This document shows, one piece after another, positions 8,304 through 16,578 of a stretch of 64,000 nt of DNA (position 1 is the first letter of the stretch; each line of letters opens with the position of its first letter). The notes under the pieces are model-generated. The model did no database searches. It saw only the letters and a list, made by a program, of their open reading frames with translations, and was not told the origin of the DNA. This DNA comes from Nocardiopsis sp. N85. GTDB taxonomy: Bacteria > Actinomycetota > Actinomycetes > Streptosporangiales > Streptosporangiaceae. The translations under genes and the position numbers were made by a program. The DNA lies in the NCBI RefSeq assembly GCF_028882275.1, contig NZ_JARBUT010000006.1, positions 186,001 through 250,000 on the forward strand, given 5' to 3'.

Positions 8304-8966
8304 ATGGCGGGGCGAACCGGTGACACACCGAACCGCCTGGACCGGCGCAAGGCGCGTACCCGCACCGCGCTCGTCAGGGCGGCCCAGGCGTTCATCGCGG
8401 CGGGAAGGTCGAACGTCCCGATCCTGGAGATCACCCAGGCCGCCGACGTCGGGATGGGCTCGTTCTACAACCACTTCGACAGCAAGGACCAGCTCTACGA
8501 GGCGGCGGTCGAGGCCGCCCTGGACGCCCACGGCTCCCTCCTCGACGAGCTGACCACGGACCTGGACGACCCCGCGCACGTGTTCGCGCAGAGTTTCCGC
8601 CTGACCGGGCGCCTGCACCGCCGGACACCCGAACTCAGCAAGGTCCTTCTGAACAACGGGCTGTCCCTGGTCGGGTCGGACAAGGGCCTCGCCCCCCGGG
8701 TCCGCCGCGACATCGACGCCGCGGTCCGGGCCGGCCGCTTCAGCGTGCACGATCCCGAACTCGCCCTGGTGACCGTGGCCGGTGCGGCGCTCTGCCTCGG
8801 CCGGCTGCTGCACGACCACCCCGAACGCGACGACGCGGAAGCCGCCGACCACGTCACCGAGGACCTGCTCCGCATGCTCGGTCTGCCCGCGGACGAGGCC
8901 CACGAGATCTGCCGACGCCCGTTGCCCGACCTCGACGGCCTCGCGCGCCCGGACTCCGCCGCCTGA
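8304..8966 (+). CDS. TetR/AcrR family transcriptional regulator (paralogue B)
   Basis: 220 residues with the helix-turn-helix signature GMGSFYNHFDSKDQLY (about residues 45-60). It is a close paralogue of the regulator at 4819-5475, with identity spread over both the DNA-binding and ligand domains. A GAGGTGAAGG stretch lies ahead of the ATG. The promoter region contains TGAGGATGGCGTCT at 8253-8266 and GAATTCGTCA just before it, partial matches to the operator motif seen between 4652 and 5587. It closes the aromatic locus on the right, so the catabolic genes are bracketed by two sister repressors that may share operators or answer to different inducers. Confidence 0.87.
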   Translation: MAGRTGDTPNRLDRRKARTRTALVRAAQAFIAAGRSNVPILEITQAADVGMGSFYNHFDSKDQLYEAAVEAALDAHGSLLDELTTDLDDPAHVFAQSFRLTGRLHRRTPELSKVLLNNGLSLVGSDKGLAPRVRRDIDAAVRAGRFSVHDPELALVTVAGAALCLGRLLHDHPERDDAEAADHVTEDLLRMLGLPADEAHEICRRPLPDLDGLARPDSAA

Positions 8967-9508
8967 GTCCTCGGCCATGACGCCGCGGCGCCTTCCCGTG
9001 GGCGCGAGCCCGCGGCGGGTCCCTGAGCACGTGCGCACCGCCGCTCGACGCCCGCGGCCGTCGGCTCCGGGCGCACGGGCGTGACCGCCCTCCCGACCCG
9101 GATCGAGCGCTCCGCCTCCACCGGGCCCGGGGTCGGCCACGCCCGTGCGGGTCCCCTGATCCGCACGGAGCGCGCCCCCGGCCACCGGACGATGGCGGAG
9201 TCCCACCGCCCGCCGGCCCGGCGCACTCCCGTGATCCCGCGCGGGAGAGCCGCGCACCCGATCCCGCTCCGACCGACCGTCGTCTCCCGGGGCGGGTCCG
9301 TGCCGGCGGCCGGGGCCGCGGACCCGCGCGCGGTCCACGGCCCCGGCTTCGAGGCGAGCCCCGAGAGCGCGGCGGGGGACGCCCGCCCGGCGTCCGTCGT
9401 GTGCCCGCCGAGTCCGCGTCGTCGGGTCCACACGGTGGCGGCACGGCCGTCGCCCCGAACGATGACGGCCGTGCCCGGGTCCTCAGGTGGTGCGCGAAGG
9501 ACCGCTGC
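8967..9508. other. Non-coding gap between convergent genes
   Basis: About 540 bases between the second TetR gene and the 3' end of the SDR gene. Open frames here are Arg/Pro/Ala-rich shadows without domains. I see no convincing RNA gene. A short CCGGGCCCGG palindrome near 9120-9129 is too small to call a terminator with confidence. Confidence 0.5.
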
Positions 9509-10288
9509 TCAGGCGTTGATCAGTCCGCCCCCGTCGGCGTGGATGTTCTGCCCGGTGATCCAGCGGCTGTCGTCCGACGCGAGGAACACGGCCACCGGCG
9601 CGACGTCCTCGTAGGGATCACCAGCGCGCCCGAACGGGTTGTTCACGAAGCTCTTCTCGATGTGTTCGCGCGTCGCGGGCTCCATCCAGTCGATCCCGCC
9701 GGAGATGTTGTCGGTCATGCCGTTCGGGCACAGCGTGTTGACGCGGATGTTGTACTTCCCCCACTCTCTGGCCACGACGCGCGACAACCCGCGGACGGCC
9801 TCCTTCGACGCCGCGTACGGGGCGTAGAACGCGTCGCCCATCACGGCGGCCTCCGAGGCGAAGTTGATGATGGACGCGCCGGCGCCCGGCCGGTCGCGCA
9901 GGAACGGGAAGCACAGCTTCATGAGGTGCCAGTACGCGTACACGGAACTGCGCATCTCCAGATCGAGATCCTCGATGGGCTTCTCCAGGAACGGGGCCGG
10001 GACGGTGATCGTGTGCGCGTTGTTGACGAGCACGTCGATCGTGCCGAACCGGTCGGCGGTCGCGGCCACGAACGCGGACAGCGCGTCGTAGTCCATGATG
10101 TCGACCGTCATGGCCAGTACCTCGGCACCGTGCTCTTCGCAGATCTTCGCGGTTTCCGCGAGCCTGCTCTCGGTCCTGGCGCAGATCGCGAGGTTGGCGC
10201 CCTCGGCCGCCATCCTGATCGCCTGCTGTTTGCCCAGGCCCGAGGAGGCGCCGGTGAGCAGTACGACTTTTCCGTCCAGCTTTCCCAT
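9509..10288 (-). CDS. Short-chain dehydrogenase/reductase (SDR 1)
   Basis: 259 residues, a classical SDR. The cofactor motif TGASSGLG lies at residues 11-18, the structural motif NNAH near residue 90, and the catalytic Ser...YAASK follows GDAFYAP near residue 160. The C-terminal segment DSRWITGQNIHADGGG is the usual end of the fold. Such enzymes oxidise or reduce a hydroxyl/ketone pair with NAD(P). AGGAAGAAGACC precedes the ATG. It is the last gene of a six-gene minus-strand run that starts with the GH2 gene at 19059, all with gaps of 71 bases or less, so it probably acts on a sugar or aglycone released by the glycosidases rather than in the aromatic locus. Confidence 0.85.
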   Translation of the reverse strand: MGKLDGKVVLLTGASSGLGKQQAIRMAAEGANLAICARTESRLAETAKICEEHGAEVLAMTVDIMDYDALSAFVAATADRFGTIDVLVNNAHTITVPAPFLEKPIEDLDLEMRSSVYAYWHLMKLCFPFLRDRPGAGASIINFASEAAVMGDAFYAPYAASKEAVRGLSRVVAREWGKYNIRVNTLCPNGMTDNISGGIDWMEPATREHIEKSFVNNPFGRAGDPYEDVAPVAVFLASDDSRWITGQNIHADGGGLINA

Positions 10289-10359
10289 GGTCTTCTTCCT
10301 GTTGTTCGGAGAGGGTGATGGCGGCGGCCCCTCGGTTCCGGACGGCCGCCGGGAGCGGT

Positions 10360-11127
10360 TCAGGCGCGCATCGTGGTACCGCCGTCGACGCAGAGGATCT
10401 GCCCGGTCGTCCACGCGGCGAGGTCGGAGAGCAGGAAGGCCACGGTGGCGCCGACGTCCTCCGGTCGGCCGTGGCGCGACGCCGGCGTGGCCGCGAGGAT
10501 CGAGTCGCGGAACCCTTCGGGCAGGTTGAGCTCGGTCTGCCGGGTCATGACCAGGCCGGGGGCGACACCGTTGCACCGGACGCCCTCCTTGCCGTGACGA
10601 CGGGCGACGTGGCGGGTGAGCGCCCCGATCGCGGCCTTGGTCGCCGAGTAGGCGACCTTGTCGGGCATGCCGGCGTAGACCGCGCCGGACAGGGTGTTGA
10701 CCACGGATCCGCCGCCGCCGGCGATCAGATGGGGCAGCGCGTGCTTGAGCGTGAGCAGGTAGCCGGTGAGGTTGACGTCCAGGGAGCGCTGCCACGCGGC
10801 CAGGTCGATGCCGACGGCGTCGGTGTCCCGAGCGACCGAGTCGGGGTGGATGTCGGCGGCGACGTTGAACAGGCCGTCGATGCGGCCGTACGTGCTGATC
10901 GCGAGGTCGATCTGCCGCTTGACCTGGTTCTCGTCGGCGATGTCGGTCACCGTGGCGATGCCGTCACCGCCGGCGTCCCTGGCGGCCCGGACGGTGGCTT
11001 CGGCCGACGTGTCGACGACGTCGCCGACGACGATCCGAGCACCTCCGGCCCCGAGGAACGTCGCGGTGGCGGCGGCGATCCCGCCGGCGCCGGCGAAGAC
11101 GATGACCTTGTCGCGCAGGCCTTCCAT
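10360..11127 (-). CDS. Short-chain dehydrogenase/reductase (SDR 2)
   Basis: 255 residues with the SDR fold. The nucleotide-binding loop reads AGAGGIA at residues 12-18 instead of the common TGxxxGIG, so cofactor contacts may differ. The acidic residue after strand 2 (VVGDVVD) suggests NAD preference. NVAAD stands in for the NNAG motif, and the catalytic YSATK follows NTLSGAVYAGMPDKVA. The C-terminus WTTGQILCVDGG is typical. AAAGGAAGACC precedes the ATG. It is 71 bases upstream of SDR 1 and 39 bases downstream of the GH43 gene, so it is probably co-transcribed with the glycosidase operon. The substrate is unknown; a sugar or polyol is plausible. Confidence 0.82.
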   Translation of the reverse strand: MEGLRDKVIVFAGAGGIAAATATFLGAGGARIVVGDVVDTSAEATVRAARDAGGDGIATVTDIADENQVKRQIDLAISTYGRIDGLFNVAADIHPDSVARDTDAVGIDLAAWQRSLDVNLTGYLLTLKHALPHLIAGGGGSVVNTLSGAVYAGMPDKVAYSATKAAIGALTRHVARRHGKEGVRCNGVAPGLVMTRQTELNLPEGFRDSILAATPASRHGRPEDVGATVAFLLSDLAAWTTGQILCVDGGTTMRA

Positions 11128-11166
11128 GCGTGGTCTTCCTTTCGTTGCGGGTGGGTCGGCGCGGGG

Positions 11167-12924
11167 TCAGGTGATCTTCACGACGGGCCCCGCGGTGATG
11201 CCGTTCTCGTTGAACGAGTCGACGGCGACCCAGTAGTCGGACCCCGCGTTCAGGGTCCGGAGGTCGAGGTCGTTCTGCTCGTAGAGCAGCCAGCTGTGGT
11301 AGAGCTTGTCCGGCGCGATCCCGTAGCGGACGTTGTAGCCGTGGGCGGTCTCGCAGGGGTCCCACTCGATCCGTGCCGTGCGCCCGTCGACGCGCTCGGC
11401 GCGCGCGGCGGCGGCAGCGGGTGCCGCTCCGTCACCCGTACCGAAGACCCGGAGCCCGCTGATCGAGAAGGGACCGTCGAAGGGCGTTCGGCCCGCCGTC
11501 ACCCGGACGAACCGGGCGCGCCGCGCGGGTTCGAGCACCACGAGCGCGTGCGGGGCGTCTTCGCCCGAACCCCGGTTGTCCGAGACCGTGTGCCACCGCT
11601 CACCGTCCGAGGAGACCTCGATGAGCATCTCGGTCGGTTGGGGGTCGGGGTGGATCGCCCGCCAGGCGCCGGCGGCCTCCGCGCCGTCGGTCCTCTCCGG
11701 CGCGTGCGCTGCCAGGTCGTGATCGGCGAGGTTGAGCTGGATCGCCGTGATGGTGCGCTCCTCGCCGAGGTCGGTCCGGAGCCATTCCCCCGGCTGCGTC
11801 GTGCCGGCGGCCCACCAGGTGCGGATGTCCTCGTTGACCGCGAGTTCGGGCCCATGTCCTTCGGCGGAGGAGGAGGCGGTCGTCTCGGCGCGGAAGGACT
11901 GCAGCATCCACCCGGCGAAGGTCCCGGTCCATGGATCGACCCGCCGGTCCGGCACGATCGTCGGGTAGTCCCCGAAGTTCTGGTTGCAGAAGAGGACTCC
12001 GTCGGCGTCGAACCCGGCGGGGAACAGCCCGACGCGCCGTTCGAACTCGTGGTGGACCGAGACGCGCATGGTCGAGGCGTGCCACCAGTTGCCGTGCTCG
12101 TCCTGGAAGGTGCTGCCGTGGCCGGCGCCGGTGACGAAGCCGCCGGGCTTCGAGGAGAACGGGCTGTTCGGCCCGTACTCGAACGGCCCGAGCGGCGAAG
12201 GAGCGGTGTAGTAGCCGTCCGCGTAGGTGTTCCACTCCGTGCCCGGTGCGGCGTACTGCAGGTAGTAGGTCTCGCCGTGCCGGGTCATCCAGGCACCTTC
12301 GACGAAGGGGGCGTCGCCGAGGTAGTCGGCGATCATCTTCGCCAGTTCCGTGGTGGGTTCGGTCTTGACGTGGTTCTCGCCGATCTGTTCCCAGCCGTGG
12401 TGTTCGGGGTCACCGCCGAAGAGGGGGACCGGTTCGCCGATCCGGTCCATGGTGTCCGGGTCGACCCGGACACCGGTGATGGGTTCCTTGTTCGAGCAGC
12501 CCCAGTAGAAGTAGACGGCGCCGTCGTCGTCCTGGAACAGGTGCGGGTCCCAGAAGGGGAAGCCCGGGTTCACCAGGGTGAAATCGTCGGCCAGGGGATC
12601 TTCGCTGCGGAAGAACGGACTGTCGGTCTGCCGGGACGCCGAGACGTAGAGCGCACCGTTGATCTCACGGACGTCGGGGGCGTAGTCGAGCGCCGGCAGC
12701 CTCTCGCTGCCCCGGTACTCCCAGGTGAGCAGATCCGTCGAGTGCCAGAAGCCGGCGGCCATCGACACGAAGAGGTAGAACCGGTCCCGGTAGCGGATCA
12801 CCGACGGATCCGCTCCCTCGCGGTGCACGGTGCGGCCCCCGGACCTGGGGCGCAGGTCCTGGTAGCGGTAGGAGAGGTTCATCGGGTTGCAGATGAACGC
12901 CCCCTCGCGGGATTCGGACGTCAT
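11167..12924 (-). CDS. Glycoside hydrolase family 43 protein with discoidin-like and Fn3-like C-terminus
   Basis: 585 residues. The N-terminal five-bladed propeller (about residues 20-330) shows the three GH43 acidic residues: Asp39 (GADPSV, base), Asp126 (FWDPHLF, pKa modulator) and Glu209 (FVEGAW, acid). A galactose-binding-like (F5/8 type C) domain follows (about 345-485), then a fibronectin type III-like segment to the end. GH43 enzymes remove arabinose, xylose or galactose from plant polysaccharide fragments. There is no signal peptide, so it should work in the cytoplasm on imported oligosaccharides. The ATG overlaps the GH3 stop by 4 bases (ATGA), which rules out the longer upstream frame. 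Confidence 0.87.
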   Translation of the reverse strand: MTSESREGAFICNPMNLSYRYQDLRPRSGGRTVHREGADPSVIRYRDRFYLFVSMAAGFWHSTDLLTWEYRGSERLPALDYAPDVREINGALYVSASRQTDSPFFRSEDPLADDFTLVNPGFPFWDPHLFQDDDGAVYFYWGCSNKEPITGVRVDPDTMDRIGEPVPLFGGDPEHHGWEQIGENHVKTEPTTELAKMIADYLGDAPFVEGAWMTRHGETYYLQYAAPGTEWNTYADGYYTAPSPLGPFEYGPNSPFSSKPGGFVTGAGHGSTFQDEHGNWWHASTMRVSVHHEFERRVGLFPAGFDADGVLFCNQNFGDYPTIVPDRRVDPWTGTFAGWMLQSFRAETTASSSAEGHGPELAVNEDIRTWWAAGTTQPGEWLRTDLGEERTITAIQLNLADHDLAAHAPERTDGAEAAGAWRAIHPDPQPTEMLIEVSSDGERWHTVSDNRGSGEDAPHALVVLEPARRARFVRVTAGRTPFDGPFSISGLRVFGTGDGAAPAAAAARAERVDGRTARIEWDPCETAHGYNVRYGIAPDKLYHSWLLYEQNDLDLRTLNAGSDYWVAVDSFNENGITAGPVVKIT

Positions 12925-15179
12925 GAGTGCGTGCCTTCCTGTTGGTCGGTGGAAGTGGGAGAAGCGCCCAGGAGCGACAGGAGCCAGTCGCCGTCGATGG
13001 CGCCGCCGGTCAGGTTGAGGATCTGGTTCATCGGCATCGAGGCCACCGTGCGCATCTCGTCGCCGTCGTCGTCGAGGTCGGATCCGCTCCGCGCCATGAG
13101 CGAGCCGATCCGGGCCCGGAGCGGGGGACCCGCCGCGGGATGCGCGAGCCACTCGCCGACGTTCGCCTGGAGCGACAGTGGCGCTTCGACACCGTCACCT
13201 TCGAGGTGGACGGCCTGTTCGTGGAGCACGGTGGCGGCGTTCTCGCCGACCTGGACGACGTAGGTCCCCTCCGGAACGACCCATCGGGCGAGGGGGACGT
13301 CCCAGTACGCGAACGCCCGCCGGTCCAGTTCGAGCCGGACCCGGGTCGCCCGCCCGGGTTCGACGCGCACCTTGGTGAAGGCCGCGAGCGCGCGCTCCGG
13401 GCGCCGGACGGGGCCGGCCTGCGTGGAGACGTACACCTGCACCACGTACTTACCGGCGCGGACCCCGGTGTTCGTCACCGTGACCTCCACCGAGGCCTCG
13501 GCCGGGCCGTCGACCCGGACCCGCATGTCGGACACGTCGTATTCGGTGTAGCCGAGGCCGTGACCGAAGGGGTAGCGGACGGGGGCGTCGATCGTCTCGT
13601 AGTGCCGGTACCCGACCATGACGCCTTCGGAGTAGCGGACGTGGCCCTGCTCTCCGGGGAACGACAGATAGGTCGGGGTGTCCTGTAGGCGGTGGGGGAT
13701 GGTCTCCGCGAGCCTCCCCGAGGGGTCGGCCTCGCCGAAGAGGAGGTCGGCGATCGCCGCACCGCCGCCCTGGCCGAGGAGGAAGCCCTCCAGGATCGCG
13801 TCGACGTCGTCGTGCCATTCCTCCAGCGAGACCACGCCGCCGTTGGCCAGCACGACCACGGTCCGGGCGGCGACCGCCGCGACCTCCTTGATCAACCGCA
13901 CCTGCGACGGCGGCAATTCGATGCGTTCCCGGTCGAAGCCCTCGGATTCCTCGGCCTCGGGGTTGCCCGCGAAGACGACGACCACCTCGGCCTCGCCGGC
14001 GGCGCGCACCGCCGCTTCGCGCAGCGCCGCGCCGTCCTCGTCCCGGGTGTCGAATCCCCGCGCGTAGGTGACGCGGGTCCCCCGCGTGGCGGCGTGCGCT
14101 TCGATGAACTCCAGCGGGACGTCCACGCGCGTCGCGTTCACGTGGGAGCTGCCGCCGCCCTGGTAGCGCGGTGCGGTCGCGAACTCTCCGACCACCAGCA
14201 CGGACGCCGGCCGGTCGAGGGGTAGCACGCCACGCGCGTTCTTGAGCAGGACCGCGCATTCGGCCGCGAGTTCGCGGGCCAGCGCGTGGTGCGCGTCCAG
14301 GTCCGGAGCGGCGGCCTCGTGCCGGGCCGCCTCGACGAGGGCGAGCACCCGCTCCACCGCCCGGTCCACCGCCGACTCCTCGACACGACCGGCCGTCACG
14401 GCGTCGACGAGGGCCTGCGTCGCGTACTCTCCCGGGCCGGGCATCGACAGGTCCAGTCCGGCGCTGAGGGCGGTGGGGCGGGCGCGCACGGCGCCCCAGT
14501 CGGAGATCACCGCGCCCGTGTACCCCCATTCGCCGCGCAGCACATCCGTGAGCAGCCGGCGGTTCTCCGACGCGGGGACCCCGTTGACCCGGTTGTAGGA
14601 GCACATGACCGTGGCCGGTCCGGCCTCGGTGACGACGCGTTCGAAGGCCGACAGGTGGATCTCGCGCAGCGTGCGTTCGTCGACGTCCGCGCTGATCACC
14701 ATGCGGTCGGTCTCCTGGTCGTTGGCCGCGAAGTGCTTCACCGAGGCCCCGACCCCGCCGGCCTGCAACGCCTTCACGTACGCCGTCGCCAGCCTCCCGG
14801 ACAGCAGGGGGTCCTCCGAGTAGTACTCGAAGTTGCGTCCGCCCAGGGGTGAGCGCTTGATGTTCACCCCCGGGCCGAGCAGGATGTCGACCCCCAGGGC
14901 CCGGGCCTCCTTCGCGAGGGCCGCACCGATCTTCGCGGCCACGTCCTCGTCCCAGCTCGAACCGACCGCGACCGCGGGCGGGAAGCACGTCGCCGGTTCG
15001 CTGTGCTCCAGGCCGAGGTGGTCGGTGCCGTGCTTCTGGCGTCGGACCCCGTGCGGTCCGTCGGAGAGCACGATCGCGTCGATGCCCGCCTCGGGGACGG
15101 CCGTGGTGGACCAGAAACCTCCGCCGGTCAGCAGCGATGCCTTTTGCCGGAGGGACAGGGTGTTCGGGTCGGCTTTCAC
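12921..15179 (-). CDS. Glycoside hydrolase family 3 protein (beta-glucosidase/xylosidase type)
   Basis: 752 residues with the full GH3 layout: TIM barrel, alpha/beta sandwich and C-terminal Fn3-like domain (from about residue 560; the stretch GKYVVQVYVS is typical). The nucleophile is Asp227 in GAVISDWGAV; the substrate-contact pattern VKHFAANDQETDR lies upstream. GH3 enzymes release terminal beta-glucose, xylose or related sugars. No signal peptide is visible, so it is probably cytoplasmic. It starts with GTG, with AAGGA about 8 bases ahead. It lies third in the operon, between the MFS transporter and the GH43 gene. Confidence 0.9.
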   Translation of the reverse strand: MKADPNTLSLRQKASLLTGGGFWSTTAVPEAGIDAIVLSDGPHGVRRQKHGTDHLGLEHSEPATCFPPAVAVGSSWDEDVAAKIGAALAKEARALGVDILLGPGVNIKRSPLGGRNFEYYSEDPLLSGRLATAYVKALQAGGVGASVKHFAANDQETDRMVISADVDERTLREIHLSAFERVVTEAGPATVMCSYNRVNGVPASENRRLLTDVLRGEWGYTGAVISDWGAVRARPTALSAGLDLSMPGPGEYATQALVDAVTAGRVEESAVDRAVERVLALVEAARHEAAAPDLDAHHALARELAAECAVLLKNARGVLPLDRPASVLVVGEFATAPRYQGGGSSHVNATRVDVPLEFIEAHAATRGTRVTYARGFDTRDEDGAALREAAVRAAGEAEVVVVFAGNPEAEESEGFDRERIELPPSQVRLIKEVAAVAARTVVVLANGGVVSLEEWHDDVDAILEGFLLGQGGGAAIADLLFGEADPSGRLAETIPHRLQDTPTYLSFPGEQGHVRYSEGVMVGYRHYETIDAPVRYPFGHGLGYTEYDVSDMRVRVDGPAEASVEVTVTNTGVRAGKYVVQVYVSTQAGPVRRPERALAAFTKVRVEPGRATRVRLELDRRAFAYWDVPLARWVVPEGTYVVQVGENAATVLHEQAVHLEGDGVEAPLSLQANVGEWLAHPAAGPPLRARIGSLMARSGSDLDDDGDEMRTVASMPMNQILNLTGGAIDGDWLLSLLGASPTSTDQQEGTHS

Positions 15180-15215
15180 GATGGGTTTCCTTCTGTACCG
15201 GACGGTGTGCGCGGG

Positions 15216-16526
15216 TCAGCGGACGGATCTGACCCGCAGGACGACGAGGCCGCCCAGCAGGGCGAAGCAGGCGGCGACGATGTAGAGCAGCATGTAGTTC
15301 TTGTCGCCTCCCTCGATGACGCCGACGGTGAGGAAGGCGGGCGCCACGACGGGGGCGAGCGACTGCGCGATGGAGTTCGCGAGTCCGGTGATGCCGACGA
15401 ACCGGCCGGCGTCGGTGTCCTTCTCCGGCATCACGTCCAGCATCAGCGCGTGGTCGACGGCCGAGAAGATCCCGAGGCCGAAGTTGGTGATGACCAATCC
15501 GGTGAGCAGGACCGGGAGACCCGTGGAGAAGGCCATGGTCAGGGCGCCGATCGCGAATATCACCCCGGAACCGAGGACGAACGGCTTGCGCCGGAGCAGC
15601 TTGTCGGAGAGGAACCCGCTGCCGAGGGCGCCGAGCATGACCGCGATGACGCCCAGGAGGCCGGCGAGTGCGATGGTCGCCCCGATCTCGGTCACGTCCA
15701 GACGCAGGCGCTGCGCGAGCAGGAAGGCGGTGAAGGTGGAGCTGAGGGTCAGGCCGAAGTAGAACAGGAAGCGGGCGAGCCAGTTCCAGGAGAAGTCGGG
15801 ATACCGACGGGGGTCGAACGCGAACTTCGACAGCAGGAGCCTGAGGTCCAACGCCTGCTCGAACGTGCGCCCCCTGCTGTCCTCCTCCGGCACGATGACG
15901 CAGAACAGCAGCACCAGGATCACGCCGATGACCGCCGGGACCATGAACAGGAGGACGGAGTTCGTGGCGAGGGCGCCGCCCAGAATCGAGCCGCAGACCG
16001 GAGCCGCCATGGTGACGAAGCCGACGAGGCCGCTGACTCTGCCGCGCTGTGATTCCGGCAGCCGGTCGGCCTGCGAGTTCGTGATGTTGCCGATGACCGT
16101 GTTCCAGCCCAGCGTCGCGATGATCCAGCCCACTCCGACGACGAGGATGTCGGGCGCGACGGCGATGACGAACAGCCCCGTCGAGCCGAGGACGGAGCCG
16201 GCGATGAGCCAGGGGCGTCGTCGACCGAGACGGGTGCGGGTGCGGTCGCTGAGGATTCCGACGACCGGGCTCGAAACGAGGGAGATCGCGGCCGCCGTCC
16301 CGATCACGTACCCGAGGTACTCCTCGTTGGCCGGTGCGAGTTCCTTGACGCGGATGGCCAGCGAGATCGCGATGGGCGTGACCAGTGCGACGTAGGTGCC
16401 GAACAGCGCGATCAGAAGGAACCAGATGTAGCGGGGACCCACTTCGGGCAGATCGTCGCCGGGTGTGCCGGCGGCGATCGGTTCGGGGCCGGTGTCGGGT
16501 ATGGGGGGATTTTCAGCCTTGCTCAT
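15216..16526 (-). CDS. MFS transporter, GPH/sugar-porter-like
   Basis: 436 residues with about 12 membrane helices. The cytoplasmic loop DRTRTRLGRRRPW between helices 2 and 3 (near residue 85) is characteristic of the GPH (melibiose-type) and related disaccharide cation symporters. The ATG is preceded by GAAGGAGGTCC, a strong ribosome binding site; 33 further codons upstream are open but lack support. Sitting between the GH2 and GH3 genes, it most likely imports the oligosaccharide or glycoside that the signal-less hydrolases then cleave. Confidence 0.85.
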   Translation of the reverse strand: MSKAENPPIPDTGPEPIAAGTPGDDLPEVGPRYIWFLLIALFGTYVALVTPIAISLAIRVKELAPANEEYLGYVIGTAAAISLVSSPVVGILSDRTRTRLGRRRPWLIAGSVLGSTGLFVIAVAPDILVVGVGWIIATLGWNTVIGNITNSQADRLPESQRGRVSGLVGFVTMAAPVCGSILGGALATNSVLLFMVPAVIGVILVLLFCVIVPEEDSRGRTFEQALDLRLLLSKFAFDPRRYPDFSWNWLARFLFYFGLTLSSTFTAFLLAQRLRLDVTEIGATIALAGLLGVIAVMLGALGSGFLSDKLLRRKPFVLGSGVIFAIGALTMAFSTGLPVLLTGLVITNFGLGIFSAVDHALMLDVMPEKDTDAGRFVGITGLANSIAQSLAPVVAPAFLTVGVIEGGDKNYMLLYIVAACFALLGGLVVLRVRSVR

Positions 16527-16578
16527 GAGGACCTCCTTCGTCCCGGGAAAACTGTGGGATCGTTCCGTCCGGCCGGGG

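Noticed and set aside
8967-9614. Small plus-strand gene between the TetR and SDR genes
   Set aside because: The frame is Arg/Pro/Ala-rich, has no domain or ribosome site and runs into the 3' end of the SDR gene.
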